A stretch of 64,000 nucleotides of DNA from Bradyrhizobium sp. (GCF_016219575.1 NZ_JACRMG010000013.1:141743-205742), one strand, 5' to 3'; numbered from the stretch's first letter, positions 1-8,501 are shown. Numbers and translations: made by a program. Notes: a model not told the origin generated them from the sequence alone.

Positions 1-48
1 GGCATGGACGCCTGGAAGAAGGCCGGCGGCCCGGTTCAGCACGCTTGA
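1..48 (+). CDS. C-terminal end of a rhodanese-like protein (partial)
   Basis: Only the last 15 codons and the TGA stop are in the window, in frame from base 1. The tail reads GMDAWKKAGGPVQHA. The GG/GMDAW-x-x-AG-x-PV pattern is the usual end of a rhodanese (sulfurtransferase) domain, just after its last helix. The catalytic cysteine would lie upstream, outside the window, so activity cannot be judged. The gene runs convergently toward the cobalamin-binding protein gene and stops nine bases before that gene's end. The family call rests on a short motif and is moderate. Confidence 0.55.
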   Translation, partial: GMDAWKKAGGPVQHA

Positions 49-57
49 GCGGTCCTG

Positions 58-885
58 CTACTTCGCCACCCGCTTCAATTCGGCGGCGAGCGCATCCAGC
101 GCGTCCGCAAGCCACACGCCGCCGCATTCCGTCATCCGCTCGGGAATGACGATGCGCTTCGACCGCGGATAGAAGCGCTCCAGCGCCGGATGCAGCAGGA
201 AGGCGCGGCCGTCGTCCTCGGCGCGATCGCCGGCGTCGGAGACCACGAGGAAATCCGGCCGCAGCCTGATGATCTCCTCCATCGAGACAAAACCGCCGAA
301 GCCGATGCCGAGTTCGCCGGCAGCGCTGACGAGGCCCGCCTCGGCGAGAATCGCGCCGACAAAGGAATCGCGGCCCGGCACCCAGCCGCGGCGCGACAAT
401 GGCAGCATGCGGAAGTGCTTTCCGGCGGCGGCCTGCCTGGCGCCGGCAATCGCCGCATCCAGCCGGTCGATTTCGGCGCTGGCGCGTTCGGGGTGCCCGG
501 CGAGATCGCCCATCTGGCGGATCTGCTCGCGCACATCGGCGAGCGTACGCGGGACCGGGAATTCGACGAGGTTCTGGCCGTGCGCCTTGAGGATTTCCCG
601 GGTCGAGCGCTTGTCGAAATCGCTGGCGGCGACGACATCGGGCTTCAGCATCAGGATGTCTTCGGCGCCGCCGGAGAGAATCGGATATTTGCGCGCCTCC
701 GCGCCGGCCCATAGCCGCGAGTCGCGGGAGAAGCGGGAGAGCCCCACGATCTGCGCGGGATCGGCGATGGCGAGCAGCATCTGATCGGTACAGATGTTCA
801 TCGAGACGATGCGCGGCGCGGCGGAGGCGCTGACGGGCAGCGCCAGCACCGCAACAACCATCGCATGCGTCAGCCCACGGCGCAT
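58..885 (-). CDS. btuF: Cobalamin ABC transporter substrate-binding protein (BtuF-like)
   Basis: This is a 275-residue periplasmic binding protein that would capture cobalamin delivered by the outer-membrane receptor and pass it to the BtuC-like permease. The N-terminus ([22 protein letters not shown]) is a Sec signal peptide. The mature part begins PRIVSMNICTDQMLLAIA, the typical opening of BtuF/FhuD-type (class III) binding proteins. I chose the ATG at 885 because it forms a TGATG overlap with the ATPase stop, implying translational coupling; an ATG at 900 adds five residues. It is the last gene of a btuC-btuD-btuF order. Iron-siderophore binding is the main alternative, but the neighbouring cobalamin riboswitch and receptor favour B12. 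Confidence 0.85.
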   Translation of the reverse strand: MRRGLTHAMVVAVLALPVSASAAPRIVSMNICTDQMLLAIADPAQIVGLSRFSRDSRLWAGAEARKYPILSGGAEDILMLKPDVVAASDFDKRSTREILKAHGQNLVEFPVPRTLADVREQIRQMGDLAGHPERASAEIDRLDAAIAGARQAAAGKHFRMLPLSRRGWVPGRDSFVGAILAEAGLVSAAGELGIGFGGFVSMEEIIRLRPDFLVVSDAGDRAEDDGRAFLLHPALERFYPRSKRIVIPERMTECGGVWLADALDALAAELKRVAK

Positions 886-1658
886 CAGACATCCGCCCAT
901 GGCACGATCACGGCCTCGTCTTGATATTCGGCGCGGAAGGCACTGATGCGGAACACCTCGCGCAACACCTGCTCGGACAGCGCGTCAGCTGGAACGCCCT
1001 GCGACACCAGGCGCCCCGCCGACAGCACCAGGACGTGATCGGCAAAGCGCGCGGCGAGCCCAAGGTCGTGCGTCACGACAATGACCAGCACGCCGCTATC
1101 GGCCGCGGTGCGCAGGCTCTTCATCACGTCGATCTGGTGGCGCGGGTCGAGCGAGGCGATCGGCTCGTCGGCGAGGATGACCGGCGCCTCCACGGCGAGC
1201 ACGCGCGCCAGCGCGACCCGGCTGCGTTCGCCGCCGGAGAGTTCGGTGACGCGGCGGTCGGCGAATTCGACGACGTCCGCCGCCTGCATCGCGCGTGATA
1301 CGGCGTCGATGTCTTTCGGCGTCATCTGCGCGGGATCGGTCACCCCGTGCGGAAAGCGGCCGAGCGCGACGATGTCCCGCGCCGGCAGCGGCCAGTGCAC
1401 GACATGGCCCTGCGGCAGATAGGCAAAACGCCTGGCCCGCTCGCGCAGCGGCAGCGACGACAAGGCGTCGCCGCGGATGTGAACCGCGCCAGTGGAGGGC
1501 ACGAGCCCGGCCAGCGCACGCAGCAGCGTGGTCTTGCCCGCGCCGTTGGGGCCGACCAGCGCCACGAGATGGGCCGGCGACAACGACAGCGACACGTCGC
1601 TCAGCACGGCACGGCCCGCAAGCGTCACGCCGAGATTCTGCGTCGTGAGCAGCGTCAT
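885..1658 (-). CDS. btuD: Cobalamin ABC transporter ATP-binding protein (BtuD-like)
   Basis: This 257-residue ATPase would power import through the BtuC-like permease. Visible motifs are Walker A GPNGAGKT at residues 36-43, the signature LSGGERSR, Walker B VILADEP, and a switch histidine in VVTHDLG. It belongs to the FecE/BtuD class of single-domain ATPases. The ATG at 1658 overlaps the permease stop by four bases (ATGA), and its own stop overlaps the next start (TGATG), so the three genes form one tightly coupled operon. Length and motif set are normal. Substrate is inferred from the adjacent riboswitch-preceded receptor. Confidence 0.87.
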   Translation of the reverse strand: MTLLTTQNLGVTLAGRAVLSDVSLSLSPAHLVALVGPNGAGKTTLLRALAGLVPSTGAVHIRGDALSSLPLRERARRFAYLPQGHVVHWPLPARDIVALGRFPHGVTDPAQMTPKDIDAVSRAMQAADVVEFADRRVTELSGGERSRVALARVLAVEAPVILADEPIASLDPRHQIDVMKSLRTAADSGVLVIVVTHDLGLAARFADHVLVLSAGRLVSQGVPADALSEQVLREVFRISAFRAEYQDEAVIVPWADV

Positions 1659-2698
1659 GCCACGCCTCCGCCGAGTGCACGGCGCTCGCGCCGGATCAGA
1701 TAGAGGAAGAACGGCACGCCGATAATCGAGGTCAAGACGCCGACCTTGATGTCGGAGGTCGAGGGAATGATGCGTACGGCAATGTCGGCGGCGAGCAGCA
1801 GCGCGGCTCCCGCCAGCGCGCTCGGCAGCAACAGCCGCGCCGGATCGTGGCCGATCAACGGGCGCATCAGATGCGGGGCAACGAGGCCGATGAAGCCGAT
1901 GGTGCCGGTCACCGCGACGGCGCCGCCGACTCCGAGCGCGACGCCCAAAATCACCACCAGCCGCAGCCGCGCGACGTCGACGCCGAGGCTTTGCGCGGTC
2001 TCTTCCCCCAGGCTCAGCGCCCGAAAGGCGCTGCGTTGGCTGAACAGGATGACACCGCCGAGCACGATGAAAGGCAACGCCAGCGCGACGTGCTGGAAGC
2101 TGCGGTCCTCGAGCGAGCCGAGCAGCCAGAAGGCGATCTCCAGCACGACGAACGGATTTGGCGAGAGGTTCATCACCAGCGCGGTGGCCGCGCCAGCAAG
2201 AGCCGAGATCGCAAGGCCGGCGAGGATGAGGATCAGCAGGCCCGCATTGCGGCCGGCAATGGTGAGCAGCGCGAACACCGAGGCGAAGGCCGCAGTGATC
2301 GCCGCGATCGGCAGCGCCCAGGAGCGCACGTCGGCGAGCCCCAGCGCGATCACCGCTACCGCGCCGAAGGCCGCCGATTGCGGCGCGCCGAACAGCGAGG
2401 GCGAGGCGAGCGGATTGCGCAGCAGGCCCTGCAGCGCAGCGCCGGACAGGCCGAGGATCGCGCCGATGCAAAGGCCGAGAATCATTCGCGGCAGGCGGAT
2501 TTCGCGCACGATCACCTGCGCCACGTCGCTGCCGCCGCCGAACAGCGCCTGCGCCACCGTGATCGGCGACAGCCGCACCGCGCCTGTCCCGAGCGAGATC
2601 AGCGCCAGCAGCACGACGAGTGCGGACATCGCCAGCGTCACGCCGATGCGGCGGCGCGCGGCGGTCTCGGTTGCGATCGCAAGACTCTCAACGCTCAT
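1655..2698 (-). CDS. btuC: Cobalamin ABC transporter permease, FecCD family (BtuC-like)
   Basis: The product is a 347-residue polytopic inner-membrane protein of the FecCD/BtuC family. It is almost entirely hydrophobic, with about ten membrane segments. The family blocks [22 protein letters not shown] and [12 protein letters not shown] are present; the second includes the loop contacting the ATPase. It begins at ATG 2698 and is first in the btuCDF operon, transcribed away from the riboswitch-controlled receptor gene. No cobalamin riboswitch is visible on the minus strand in the roughly 140 bases upstream, so this operon may not share the receptor's B12 control. Confidence 0.87.
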   Translation of the reverse strand: MSVESLAIATETAARRRIGVTLAMSALVVLLALISLGTGAVRLSPITVAQALFGGGSDVAQVIVREIRLPRMILGLCIGAILGLSGAALQGLLRNPLASPSLFGAPQSAAFGAVAVIALGLADVRSWALPIAAITAAFASVFALLTIAGRNAGLLILILAGLAISALAGAATALVMNLSPNPFVVLEIAFWLLGSLEDRSFQHVALALPFIVLGGVILFSQRSAFRALSLGEETAQSLGVDVARLRLVVILGVALGVGGAVAVTGTIGFIGLVAPHLMRPLIGHDPARLLLPSALAGAALLLAADIAVRIIPSTSDIKVGVLTSIIGVPFFLYLIRRERRALGGGVA

Positions 2699-2835
2699 CC
2701 ATCGACCTGTGGCAAGAATGACGCATCCGGGAAAAAGCTATTCGCAATGATTGGTCCCGGGCACAAGTCGCCGCGAACAAAAAGCGTACCGGGTCCCGGC
2801 GCCAATTGACTCCCCTTCCGGCGCAATCCTAGATG

Positions 2836-3035
2836 AATGTGACGGTTCCCCGTTTGGGGATCAAAAGGGAATGCGGTGCGGGGAGGAATCCCCAACGCCG
2901 TGGCTGCCCCCGCAACTGTAAGCGGTGAATCCTTCGTCATATGCCACTGGGAAATCTCGGTCCTGGGAAGGCGATGAAGGGTAACGACCCGCGAGCCAGG
3001 AGACCTGCCGTCAGCCGTGGTCACACGCGAAGATG
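2836..3035 (+). promoter_or_regulatory. Cobalamin (AdoCbl) riboswitch
   Basis: The 5' leader of the TonB receptor gene carries the conserved pieces of a cobalamin riboswitch in order. These are a GGGAATGCGGTGCGG-type P3 entry near 2866-2882, the GCCCCCGCAACTGTAAGCGG core around 2904-2924, a GCCACTGGG block near 2943-2951, and the B12 box GCCAGGAGACCTGCC at about 2995-3009. High cobalamin should bind here and reduce expression of the downstream receptor. The edges are approximate. It lies about 100 bases upstream of the receptor start and points only toward it. Confidence 0.93.
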
Positions 3036-3138
3036 TCGGTCGGGGAGTACAGACATTAGCTTCGCCAAAGCTTGTTAGAGCGATGGTGGGCCCTGGTTCG
3101 CTGTGACGTGCCACTGACGTCATACCGAGGTCCGAACC

Positions 3139-5415
3139 ATGTCTTCCGCCATCACAGCCGCAAAGCGGCATCGCGCGGTCTTTCTTGCCACCATTTTTCT
3201 CACCCTCAACGCGCCGCTCGCGAACGCGCAGAATGTTGCCTCCACCGAACTGCCGCCGGTCGCGGTCAGCCCGCCGACCGATCAGAACAAGACCCGCGCT
3301 CGTCCCCTGACCGACGAGAGCGGCGGCACGCCGCGCCCGGTCCGCACCACCGCGCCTTCGCGCGGCACCGGAACGGGAGCGTCCGACGGCACCAGCGCGG
3401 GTACCGGCAGCGGCGGCACCGGCGTCCGCCAGTTCAACGGCATCGTCGGCACCTCTTCCACCGTGATCACGGCGGAGGACATCGCGCATTCGCCGTCGAA
3501 CAATTTGCCCGACATCCTTGCGCAGGTGCCCGGCGTGCAGCTCACCTCGCTGTATGGCAGCGCCGTCAATGGCGTGAAAACCGCCGTCGATCTGCGCGGC
3601 TTCGGCGCCTTCGCCACCTCCAACACGCTGATCCTGCTCAACGGCCGCCGGCTCAACGACGTCGACATGGCGCAGGTCGACCTGTCGACCATTCCGCTCA
3701 ACTCGATCGAGCGCATCGAGATCACCCGCGGCAACTCCGGCGCGGTACTCTATGGCGACAACGCGGTCGGCGGCGTGATCAACATCGTCACCAAGAGCGG
3801 CGTCGGCGGTCCACCCGTGGCGATCCGCGGCGAGGCCGGGGCCGGCTCGTTCAACACGCGCCTGGCCAACGTCTCGGCCTCGACCAATCACGGGCCGTGG
3901 TCGACGTCGTTCTACGGCAATGCCATCAAGTCGAACGGCTATCGCGACAACAACGCCCTGGACCAGAAGAACGGCGTCGGCAACATCAACTACACGACGC
4001 CCGACTTCAAGGCCTTCCTCACGGTGACCGGCGACGACCAGAAGCTCGGCTTCCCCGGTGGACGCCTGGTCGATCCCTCGATCGGCCTCAACGAGCTCGT
4101 CACCAACCGCAGGGGCGCCGCGACGCCGTTCGATTACGGCAACCAGCAGGGCAAGAGCGCTACAGCAGGCTTTACCAAGACGATCATCGAAGGCGTCGAC
4201 CTGATCGTCGACGGCGGGGTGAGAAACAAGAAGGGTCAAGCCGGATTTTTCGGCTCGGGAGCATTTGCATCGCCGCTGCCCAGCTTTTCCTCGACCTATG
4301 TCGACGCCGACCTGACGACATGGTCGATCACCCCGCGCCTCAGCGTCAGGAACATGTTGTTCGGGATGCCGTCGCAGATCCTGACCGGCATCGACTATTA
4401 CGATGCGAGCTTCAGCCAGAGCCGCGGGGCGTTCAAAGGGCTTCCCGCGGACCACATCTACGATCTGTCGCAACAGACGCTGGCCGGCTACTGGCAGCAG
4501 ACCATCGGCCTGTTGCCGACCACCGACTTCTCCTATGGCGCCAGGATTCAGAACACCCACCTGAACGCGCGGGACCGCTACGACCCCACGGCGCCCGGCT
4601 GCGCCATGTTCTTCAATTGCGGCGCTCAAGCCTTCCCGCTGGACAGCAACGAAGTACAATACGCGCTGCATGTCGGCGTCGAGCATCGCTTCAACAACGT
4701 GTTCTCGATGTTCGGTCGCGCCGCGCGCGCCTTCCGCACGCCCAACGTCGAGGAGCGCGTCGCTTCCGGCCCGGCCTTCGATGCCTTCTTCAATCCCATC
4801 CCCGGTGACTTCAGGCTGAAGACCCAGACCTCGCACGACATCGAGGGCGGCTTCCGCATCAAGTCAGGCGGATTCCAGATGCAGACCAGCGTCTACAACA
4901 TGGATCTGGAGAACGAGATCCATTTCATCCCGGCGCTGTTCTACAACGTCAACCTCGATCCGACCCGCCGCACCGGAATGGAGACCGCCGCGTCGTACCG
5001 GTTGAGCGACAGCCTGCTGGTGCGCGGTGGCTTTGCTTTCACCCGCGCCGTGTTCCGCGAGGGACAATTCGCCGGCCATGACGTGCCGCTGGTGTCGCCC
5101 TACACCGCCAGCGCCGGCGTCACCTGGAACATCTGGCAAAACTACCTCGTGCTGGATGCGACAGTGCGCGGCTGGGGTGCGCGCAACATGGACAACGACC
5201 AGAACAATACCCAGCGCAAGATCGGGGCGGATGCGACGGTCGATCTGAAGCTCTCCGGCGCGGTCGATCATTTCTTCTGGTCGTTCGCGGTCAACAACGC
5301 GCTCGACGCGCTCTATTACGACTATGCGATCGCGAGTTCGTTCACGCCGGGCCGCTTCTCGGCCTATCCGCTGCCTGGCCGCAGCTATCTCCTGAAGGCC
5401 GGCGTGACGTTCTGA
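3139..5415 (+). CDS. btuB: TonB-dependent outer-membrane cobalamin receptor (BtuB-like)
   Basis: This 758-residue outer-membrane receptor probably imports cobalamin using TonB energy. It has a signal peptide ending at about residue 31 (LANAQN), then a Thr/Gly/Ser/Pro-rich stretch of roughly 60 residues. A plug domain follows (VITAEDIAHSP, ILAQVPGVQL, GSAVNGVKTAVDLRGFG, IERIEITRG, YGDNAVGGVINIVTK), and then a beta-barrel ending in the classic terminal phenylalanine (KAGVTF). A GAGGTC site precedes the ATG. The cobalamin riboswitch directly upstream, and the divergent btuCDF genes, support B12 as ligand. The long low-complexity linker before the plug is unusual and hides any clear TonB box. Confidence 0.9.
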   Translation: MSSAITAAKRHRAVFLATIFLTLNAPLANAQNVASTELPPVAVSPPTDQNKTRARPLTDESGGTPRPVRTTAPSRGTGTGASDGTSAGTGSGGTGVRQFNGIVGTSSTVITAEDIAHSPSNNLPDILAQVPGVQLTSLYGSAVNGVKTAVDLRGFGAFATSNTLILLNGRRLNDVDMAQVDLSTIPLNSIERIEITRGNSGAVLYGDNAVGGVINIVTKSGVGGPPVAIRGEAGAGSFNTRLANVSASTNHGPWSTSFYGNAIKSNGYRDNNALDQKNGVGNINYTTPDFKAFLTVTGDDQKLGFPGGRLVDPSIGLNELVTNRRGAATPFDYGNQQGKSATAGFTKTIIEGVDLIVDGGVRNKKGQAGFFGSGAFASPLPSFSSTYVDADLTTWSITPRLSVRNMLFGMPSQILTGIDYYDASFSQSRGAFKGLPADHIYDLSQQTLAGYWQQTIGLLPTTDFSYGARIQNTHLNARDRYDPTAPGCAMFFNCGAQAFPLDSNEVQYALHVGVEHRFNNVFSMFGRAARAFRTPNVEERVASGPAFDAFFNPIPGDFRLKTQTSHDIEGGFRIKSGGFQMQTSVYNMDLENEIHFIPALFYNVNLDPTRRTGMETAASYRLSDSLLVRGGFAFTRAVFREGQFAGHDVPLVSPYTASAGVTWNIWQNYLVLDATVRGWGARNMDNDQNNTQRKIGADATVDLKLSGAVDHFFWSFAVNNALDALYYDYAIASSFTPGRFSAYPLPGRSYLLKAGVTF

Positions 5416-5509
5416 CGGCGCAAGCCGGTTCGGCCTTGCGCCGGGCCGACTTGTCCCCTTCCCGCGAGACGGTATGCTTCCCGGCCAAATGCCGGGAGAA
5501 TGCGGTTTC

Positions 5510-5545
5510 ATGTCTTCTTCAATTCGCGCAGACCTGCGGCCATGA
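5510..5545 (+). CDS. Possible 11-codon leader peptide overlapping the next gene
   Basis: The frame encodes MSSSIRADLRP and stops. A GGGAGA Shine-Dalgarno sequence lies ten bases before its ATG, and its TGA overlaps the ATG at 5542 of the next gene as ATGA. The arrangement suits translational coupling. It could equally be the true 5' end of the next protein broken by a one-base frameshift, or chance. Confidence 0.35.
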   Translation: MSSSIRADLRP

Positions 5546-6549
5546 CGCTCGCCGCCGGAGCACTCGCTCTGTTGCGGCGGGGGATCGCCGATCCCGATAC
5601 GCAATGGAGCCTCGGGACGTTCGGCGCGATCGCGGAATTCTCCCGCGACGAGGATGAGCCCGCGCAGGTGACCATGGCAACCGATATGCTCTCCGCGATC
5701 ACGGAACGCGGTGGCATCGCGCTGCGGCTTGATCCCCGCATCCGGCCGTTTGCTTCCGAGAGCCTCGCCCGGGTCGACTGGAACCAGCGCGTCGCGCTGT
5801 GCCTACCTGAACACGCCTGCGCCATGAACCGGCGCGGCGTGTTCACCGAACTCGGCGCCGACGGCCACGCGCTGCGCGGCGAAGATCGCGATTCGATCCT
5901 GTTCGACCTCGGCCTCGGCGCCTTGCAGGCGGATTTTTGCGTGCGCATCGACGATGCCGGGGCCGCGGCCAGCCTGCGCCAGCATGTGGGCCGGCCGATC
6001 TTCGAGCCCGGCAATCCCGCGATGGGGATCATCCTGGACGCCAACCCGCACCGCGTCTTCGTCAGCAGGCTCGGCCGCGTCGAGGTGTTTCAGCCGATCC
6101 CGCCGGCGACGGGCAAAAGCCCTGACGGCCCGCACACCCATGTGCTGCCAAAACTGCTGAAGAGCGGCCGCTCCCATCCGGCGACCGAGCCGGTTCCCGA
6201 GGGCTGGATTCCCTGCGCCCATCTCTATCCGCCACATCCGGCGCGCAACGGGCTGGGCCAGCCTCGTCCGTTCGAAGCCGGCCATCTCGATTTTTTCCAG
6301 GCGACCATGGCCGCCTTCGGCGATCCCGCGACGCTGGCGATCAAGCAGCGCGTGCGCGACGCCGTCCGTGCCGGAAGTCCGCCTGCCGAGCTGCCCCATG
6401 ACCGCCACGGCCGCGCCAGTGCCCGCATCGCGCTGCGGCAGATGAAGGCGGCGGGCGATGCGTCGCCTGCATTGCCGGCATGGCTGGCGAGCCTCGATCA
6501 GGGTAGTCTCGACCAACCTGATGACGAGGCCGCCCTGCATGGCGGCTAG
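5542..6549 (+). CDS. Uncharacterised protein downstream of the cobalamin receptor
   Basis: I do not recognise a characterised family with confidence. The product has 335 residues from ATG 5542; ATG 5500 would add 14, but its only Shine-Dalgarno site abuts it with no spacing. There is no signal peptide or membrane segment, so it is probably cytoplasmic. It has clustered Cys/His motifs: C87-x3-H91-x-C93, H198-x-H200 and C225-x-H227-x4-H232, which could bind metal or a cofactor. A central block (GIILDANPHRVFVSRLGRVE) looks like a structured core. It follows the receptor gene by about 130 bases in the same direction and may share its riboswitch-controlled transcript. A role with cobalamin or metal is inference from position only. 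Confidence 0.75.
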   Translation: MTLAAGALALLRRGIADPDTQWSLGTFGAIAEFSRDEDEPAQVTMATDMLSAITERGGIALRLDPRIRPFASESLARVDWNQRVALCLPEHACAMNRRGVFTELGADGHALRGEDRDSILFDLGLGALQADFCVRIDDAGAAASLRQHVGRPIFEPGNPAMGIILDANPHRVFVSRLGRVEVFQPIPPATGKSPDGPHTHVLPKLLKSGRSHPATEPVPEGWIPCAHLYPPHPARNGLGQPRPFEAGHLDFFQATMAAFGDPATLAIKQRVRDAVRAGSPPAELPHDRHGRASARIALRQMKAAGDASPALPAWLASLDQGSLDQPDDEAALHGG

Positions 6550-6569
6550 GGATTGCGGAGCGCACGGGC

Positions 6570-6725
6570 ATGGCGGGAAGAAACAAGCAGGACAAACCTC
6601 CGCAGGAGGGCGGCAAGCCGAAGAAGCCGCCGCCGTCGCAAACCGATGACGACGATTACGAGGATGGCGACATCGCCACGCCGAAGAAGGACCGCTACGG
6701 CAACGACGACGAGCCGCTGGAGTGA
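6570..6725 (+). CDS. Small acidic/basic disordered protein
   Basis: This 51-codon gene begins MAGRNKQDKPPQEGG and ends NDDEPLE. The first half is Lys/Pro-rich (KPKKPPPSQ), the second very acidic (TDDDDYEDGD), and it should be intrinsically disordered. It starts 20 bases after the previous stop, so it probably shares that transcript. Codon use fits the neighbouring genes. No family is recognised, and coding potential is judged from composition and position. Confidence 0.55.
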   Translation: MAGRNKQDKPPQEGGKPKKPPPSQTDDDDYEDGDIATPKKDRYGNDDEPLE

Positions 6726-6731
6726 GGATCT

Positions 6732-6792
6732 TTGTCGCCCCGGCGAAAGCCGCGGCCATACCCGCAGGGGCAAGTTGCTTGTGCGGGACGAC
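6732..6792 (+). repeat. Degenerate REP-like palindrome
   Basis: The left arm TGTCGCCCCGGCGAAAGCCG and the right end GGGACGACA match the ends of the palindromes at 27980-28005 and 40698-40830. The interior is degraded. It lies just after the small disordered-protein gene, where it could act as a weak terminator. The rest of the 200-base gap before the next gene shows nothing clear. Confidence 0.6.
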
Positions 6793-6924
6793 AGTTGAGT
6801 TTGTGGACTCAGTTCGCAAACAGCCGGCCCATCGCCCGTCGTGCCGGATTTGCAACTCTTCCCGCCTGACATAGACTGCCCCGCCCGCCGGCCCGGCGGA
6901 GCGCTTGTCCGGGGGTAGAGGGAC

Positions 6925-7134
6925 ATGAGAAAGGTCAACTGGGCGCAGGTGGGCAAGATCACCGAACCCGGCCGCTACATGTTCAGATTCGGCTACGTGA
7001 TCGTCACGGCGGAAGACCTGTCGATCTGGCAGAAATATCCGGAAGCGGCGTTCACGCTGATCCCGATGTTCTCGTCGGGCCCGCAGGAGGAATACAAGCT
7101 CGGCGCGTTCGACTTGTCGGGGGGCGGCGCTTGA
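6925..7134 (+). CDS. Conserved small protein of unknown function
   Basis: The 69-residue product starts MRKVNWAQVGKITEPGRYM and ends in a Gly-rich tail. A GGTAGAGGG ribosome site stands just before the ATG. It has no signal peptide, membrane segment or Cys/His cluster; aromatic residues are frequent (W, Y, F). It reads like a compact single-domain protein. I recall similar short proteins being common in Bradyrhizobium genomes, but cannot name a function. A palindromic element begins immediately after its stop. Confidence 0.65.
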   Translation: MRKVNWAQVGKITEPGRYMFRFGYVIVTAEDLSIWQKYPEAAFTLIPMFSSGPQEEYKLGAFDLSGGGA

Positions 7135-7247
7135 TCCTCATGGTGAGGAGCCTGCGAAGCAGGCGTCTCGAACCATGAAGGCCGGATCCCGCCCGCCCGC
7201 GGCCATCCTTCGAGACGCGCGCCAAGGCGCGCTCCTCAGGATGAGGA
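7135..7247. repeat. REP-type palindromic pair (family A)
   Basis: Two related units face each other. One (7135-7184) runs from TCCTCATGGTGAGGAGC to GTCTCGAACCATG; the other (7201-7247) runs from CATCCTTCGAGACGC to GCTCCTCAGGATGAGGA. Together they make an imperfect inverted repeat of nearly 50 bases per arm. A second copy with the units in the opposite order lies at 12561-12670. The right unit contains the stop codon of the ATP-grasp gene. Confidence 0.85.
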
Positions 7248-8501
7248 CGGTGAATGTGGTGACGGATTCATCTTCTCAATCTCCCTGATACTCCTGACGT
7301 CGAGCAGATGCTCGCCAAAGCCGCCGCGGGCGAGCCTGGCGGCGGACGACGGCGAGGCCAGCAGCAATGCGAGCGTCGTCAGGAGCGGCACGGCTGCGAG
7401 CCTGTCATGCGCCAGCGGCGTCAGCTCCTCGGTGCTGGCGGCATAGGGGCCGCTGTGGTCGAGGATACGGCCGAACTCGCGCGCGATCGCAACGCGCGAG
7501 CCGCCGCGCGCGGCCAGCCCGAGCAGCGCCTGCATGGCAAGATGCGTCAGCACGCCGTCACGGCTTTCCGGCAGGGGCGCGGGGGTTTCGCCCAAGGAGA
7601 CGCGCACGAGCTGGCCGACCAGATCGGTGCCGGAGGCCCATGCATTTGATGGCTCGACCAGCCGCGGATTGCAGTCGATCAGCAGCGGCGCGCCGCCGTT
7701 ATCCGGCACGATGTAGTCGACGGAGAGACCGCCATGCCAGTCGAGCTCCGCGCCGAACTTTTCCAGATAGCTGCGAACGACCGGCCGGTGCACCCCCTGC
7801 TTGATCGCCTCGCCGCCGCCGATGCCGGGCGCGACCTGCCGGAAGGCATGGAAGCCAACGAGCCGGCCGCTGGAGAACACCGACTGCGCCTTCTCCGTGG
7901 TACCGGCGACCAAGTCCTGCACCAGCACTTCGTCAAGGTTGCCGCTTGCGTCGATCGCATGCAACGCGCTCGCGAGCTCGCTCTCATTGTGCACGAAATG
8001 GATGCCGCGGCTGGCAGTGCCGACAGAGGCCTTCACCACGGCGGGAAAATGCGTCGCGCCGCGCGGCTCGGACTGCGATTTCAGGATTCGCGTCGGCGGT
8101 TGCGGCAAGTCGAGGCGATCAAGCAAACGGCTGAAGCCGGCCTTGCTGTGTGCCGTGCGGTAGCTTTCGAACGACGGCAGCGCAACCGCGATGCGGCCTT
8201 CGAGGCGCCCGCGCACCTTCGCAAACAACAGCCCCTGCTCATGCGTTGGCAGCAGCACGTCGAAGCTTCCGCTATCGATCAGGCCTTCGACAAAGGCGAG
8301 AAAGCCGGCCGGGTCGGTGCGCAGACCGGGGCAGCGGTGGAACCTGCGCACGAAGCGCGAATAGCGCGAAAGGCACCACGGCGAGGGATCGCAGATCTCG
8401 ACGTGATGGCCGGCCAGCCCAAGGATGGTGATGGCTTCGCGCGCCGAGGTGGAGGAGCCCTCGGGGATCAGGATGCGGAGCGGTTTTGCGGGGTCGGTCA
8501 T
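7236..8501 (-). CDS. ATP-grasp domain protein (carboxylate-amine ligase type)
   Basis: This 421-residue protein begins MTDPAKPLRILIPEG. Its N-terminal Rossmann-like preATP-grasp part (GSSTSAREAITILGLAGH) resembles those of carbamoyl-phosphate-synthase-type ATP-grasp enzymes. The central region has a lysine-bearing strand (FPAVVKASVGTASRGIHFV), a VLVQDLV strand, and a metal-binding LLIDCNPRLVEPSN block. The family couples a carboxylate to an amine or thiol with ATP; the substrate here is unknown. I chose ATG 8501 because the motif-bearing protein starts there; ATG 8555 adds 18 unconvincing residues. The C-terminus (KMNPSPHSPSSS) is encoded by DNA running into the palindrome at 7201-7247. The gene diverges from an MFS transporter gene. 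Confidence 0.8.
   Translation of the reverse strand: MTDPAKPLRILIPEGSSTSAREAITILGLAGHHVEICDPSPWCLSRYSRFVRRFHRCPGLRTDPAGFLAFVEGLIDSGSFDVLLPTHEQGLLFAKVRGRLEGRIAVALPSFESYRTAHSKAGFSRLLDRLDLPQPPTRILKSQSEPRGATHFPAVVKASVGTASRGIHFVHNESELASALHAIDASGNLDEVLVQDLVAGTTEKAQSVFSSGRLVGFHAFRQVAPGIGGGEAIKQGVHRPVVRSYLEKFGAELDWHGGLSVDYIVPDNGGAPLLIDCNPRLVEPSNAWASGTDLVGQLVRVSLGETPAPLPESRDGVLTHLAMQALLGLAARGGSRVAIAREFGRILDHSGPYAASTEELTPLAHDRLAAVPLLTTLALLLASPSSAARLARGGFGEHLLDVRSIREIEKMNPSPHSPSSS

Noticed and set aside
2699..2835. A possible second cobalamin riboswitch for the btuCDF operon on the minus strand
   Set aside because: Neither a B12 box nor the GCAACTG core can be seen in this orientation, and the gap is too short for a complete one.
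6570..7134. The two small genes as a toxin-antitoxin pair
   Set aside because: They are 199 bases apart with a degraded palindrome between, do not overlap, and have no toxin or antitoxin motif.
7135..7247. Palindromic units considered as part of a CRISPR array
   Set aside because: There are only scattered inverted pairs with no regular spacing, no series of spacers, and no cas genes.
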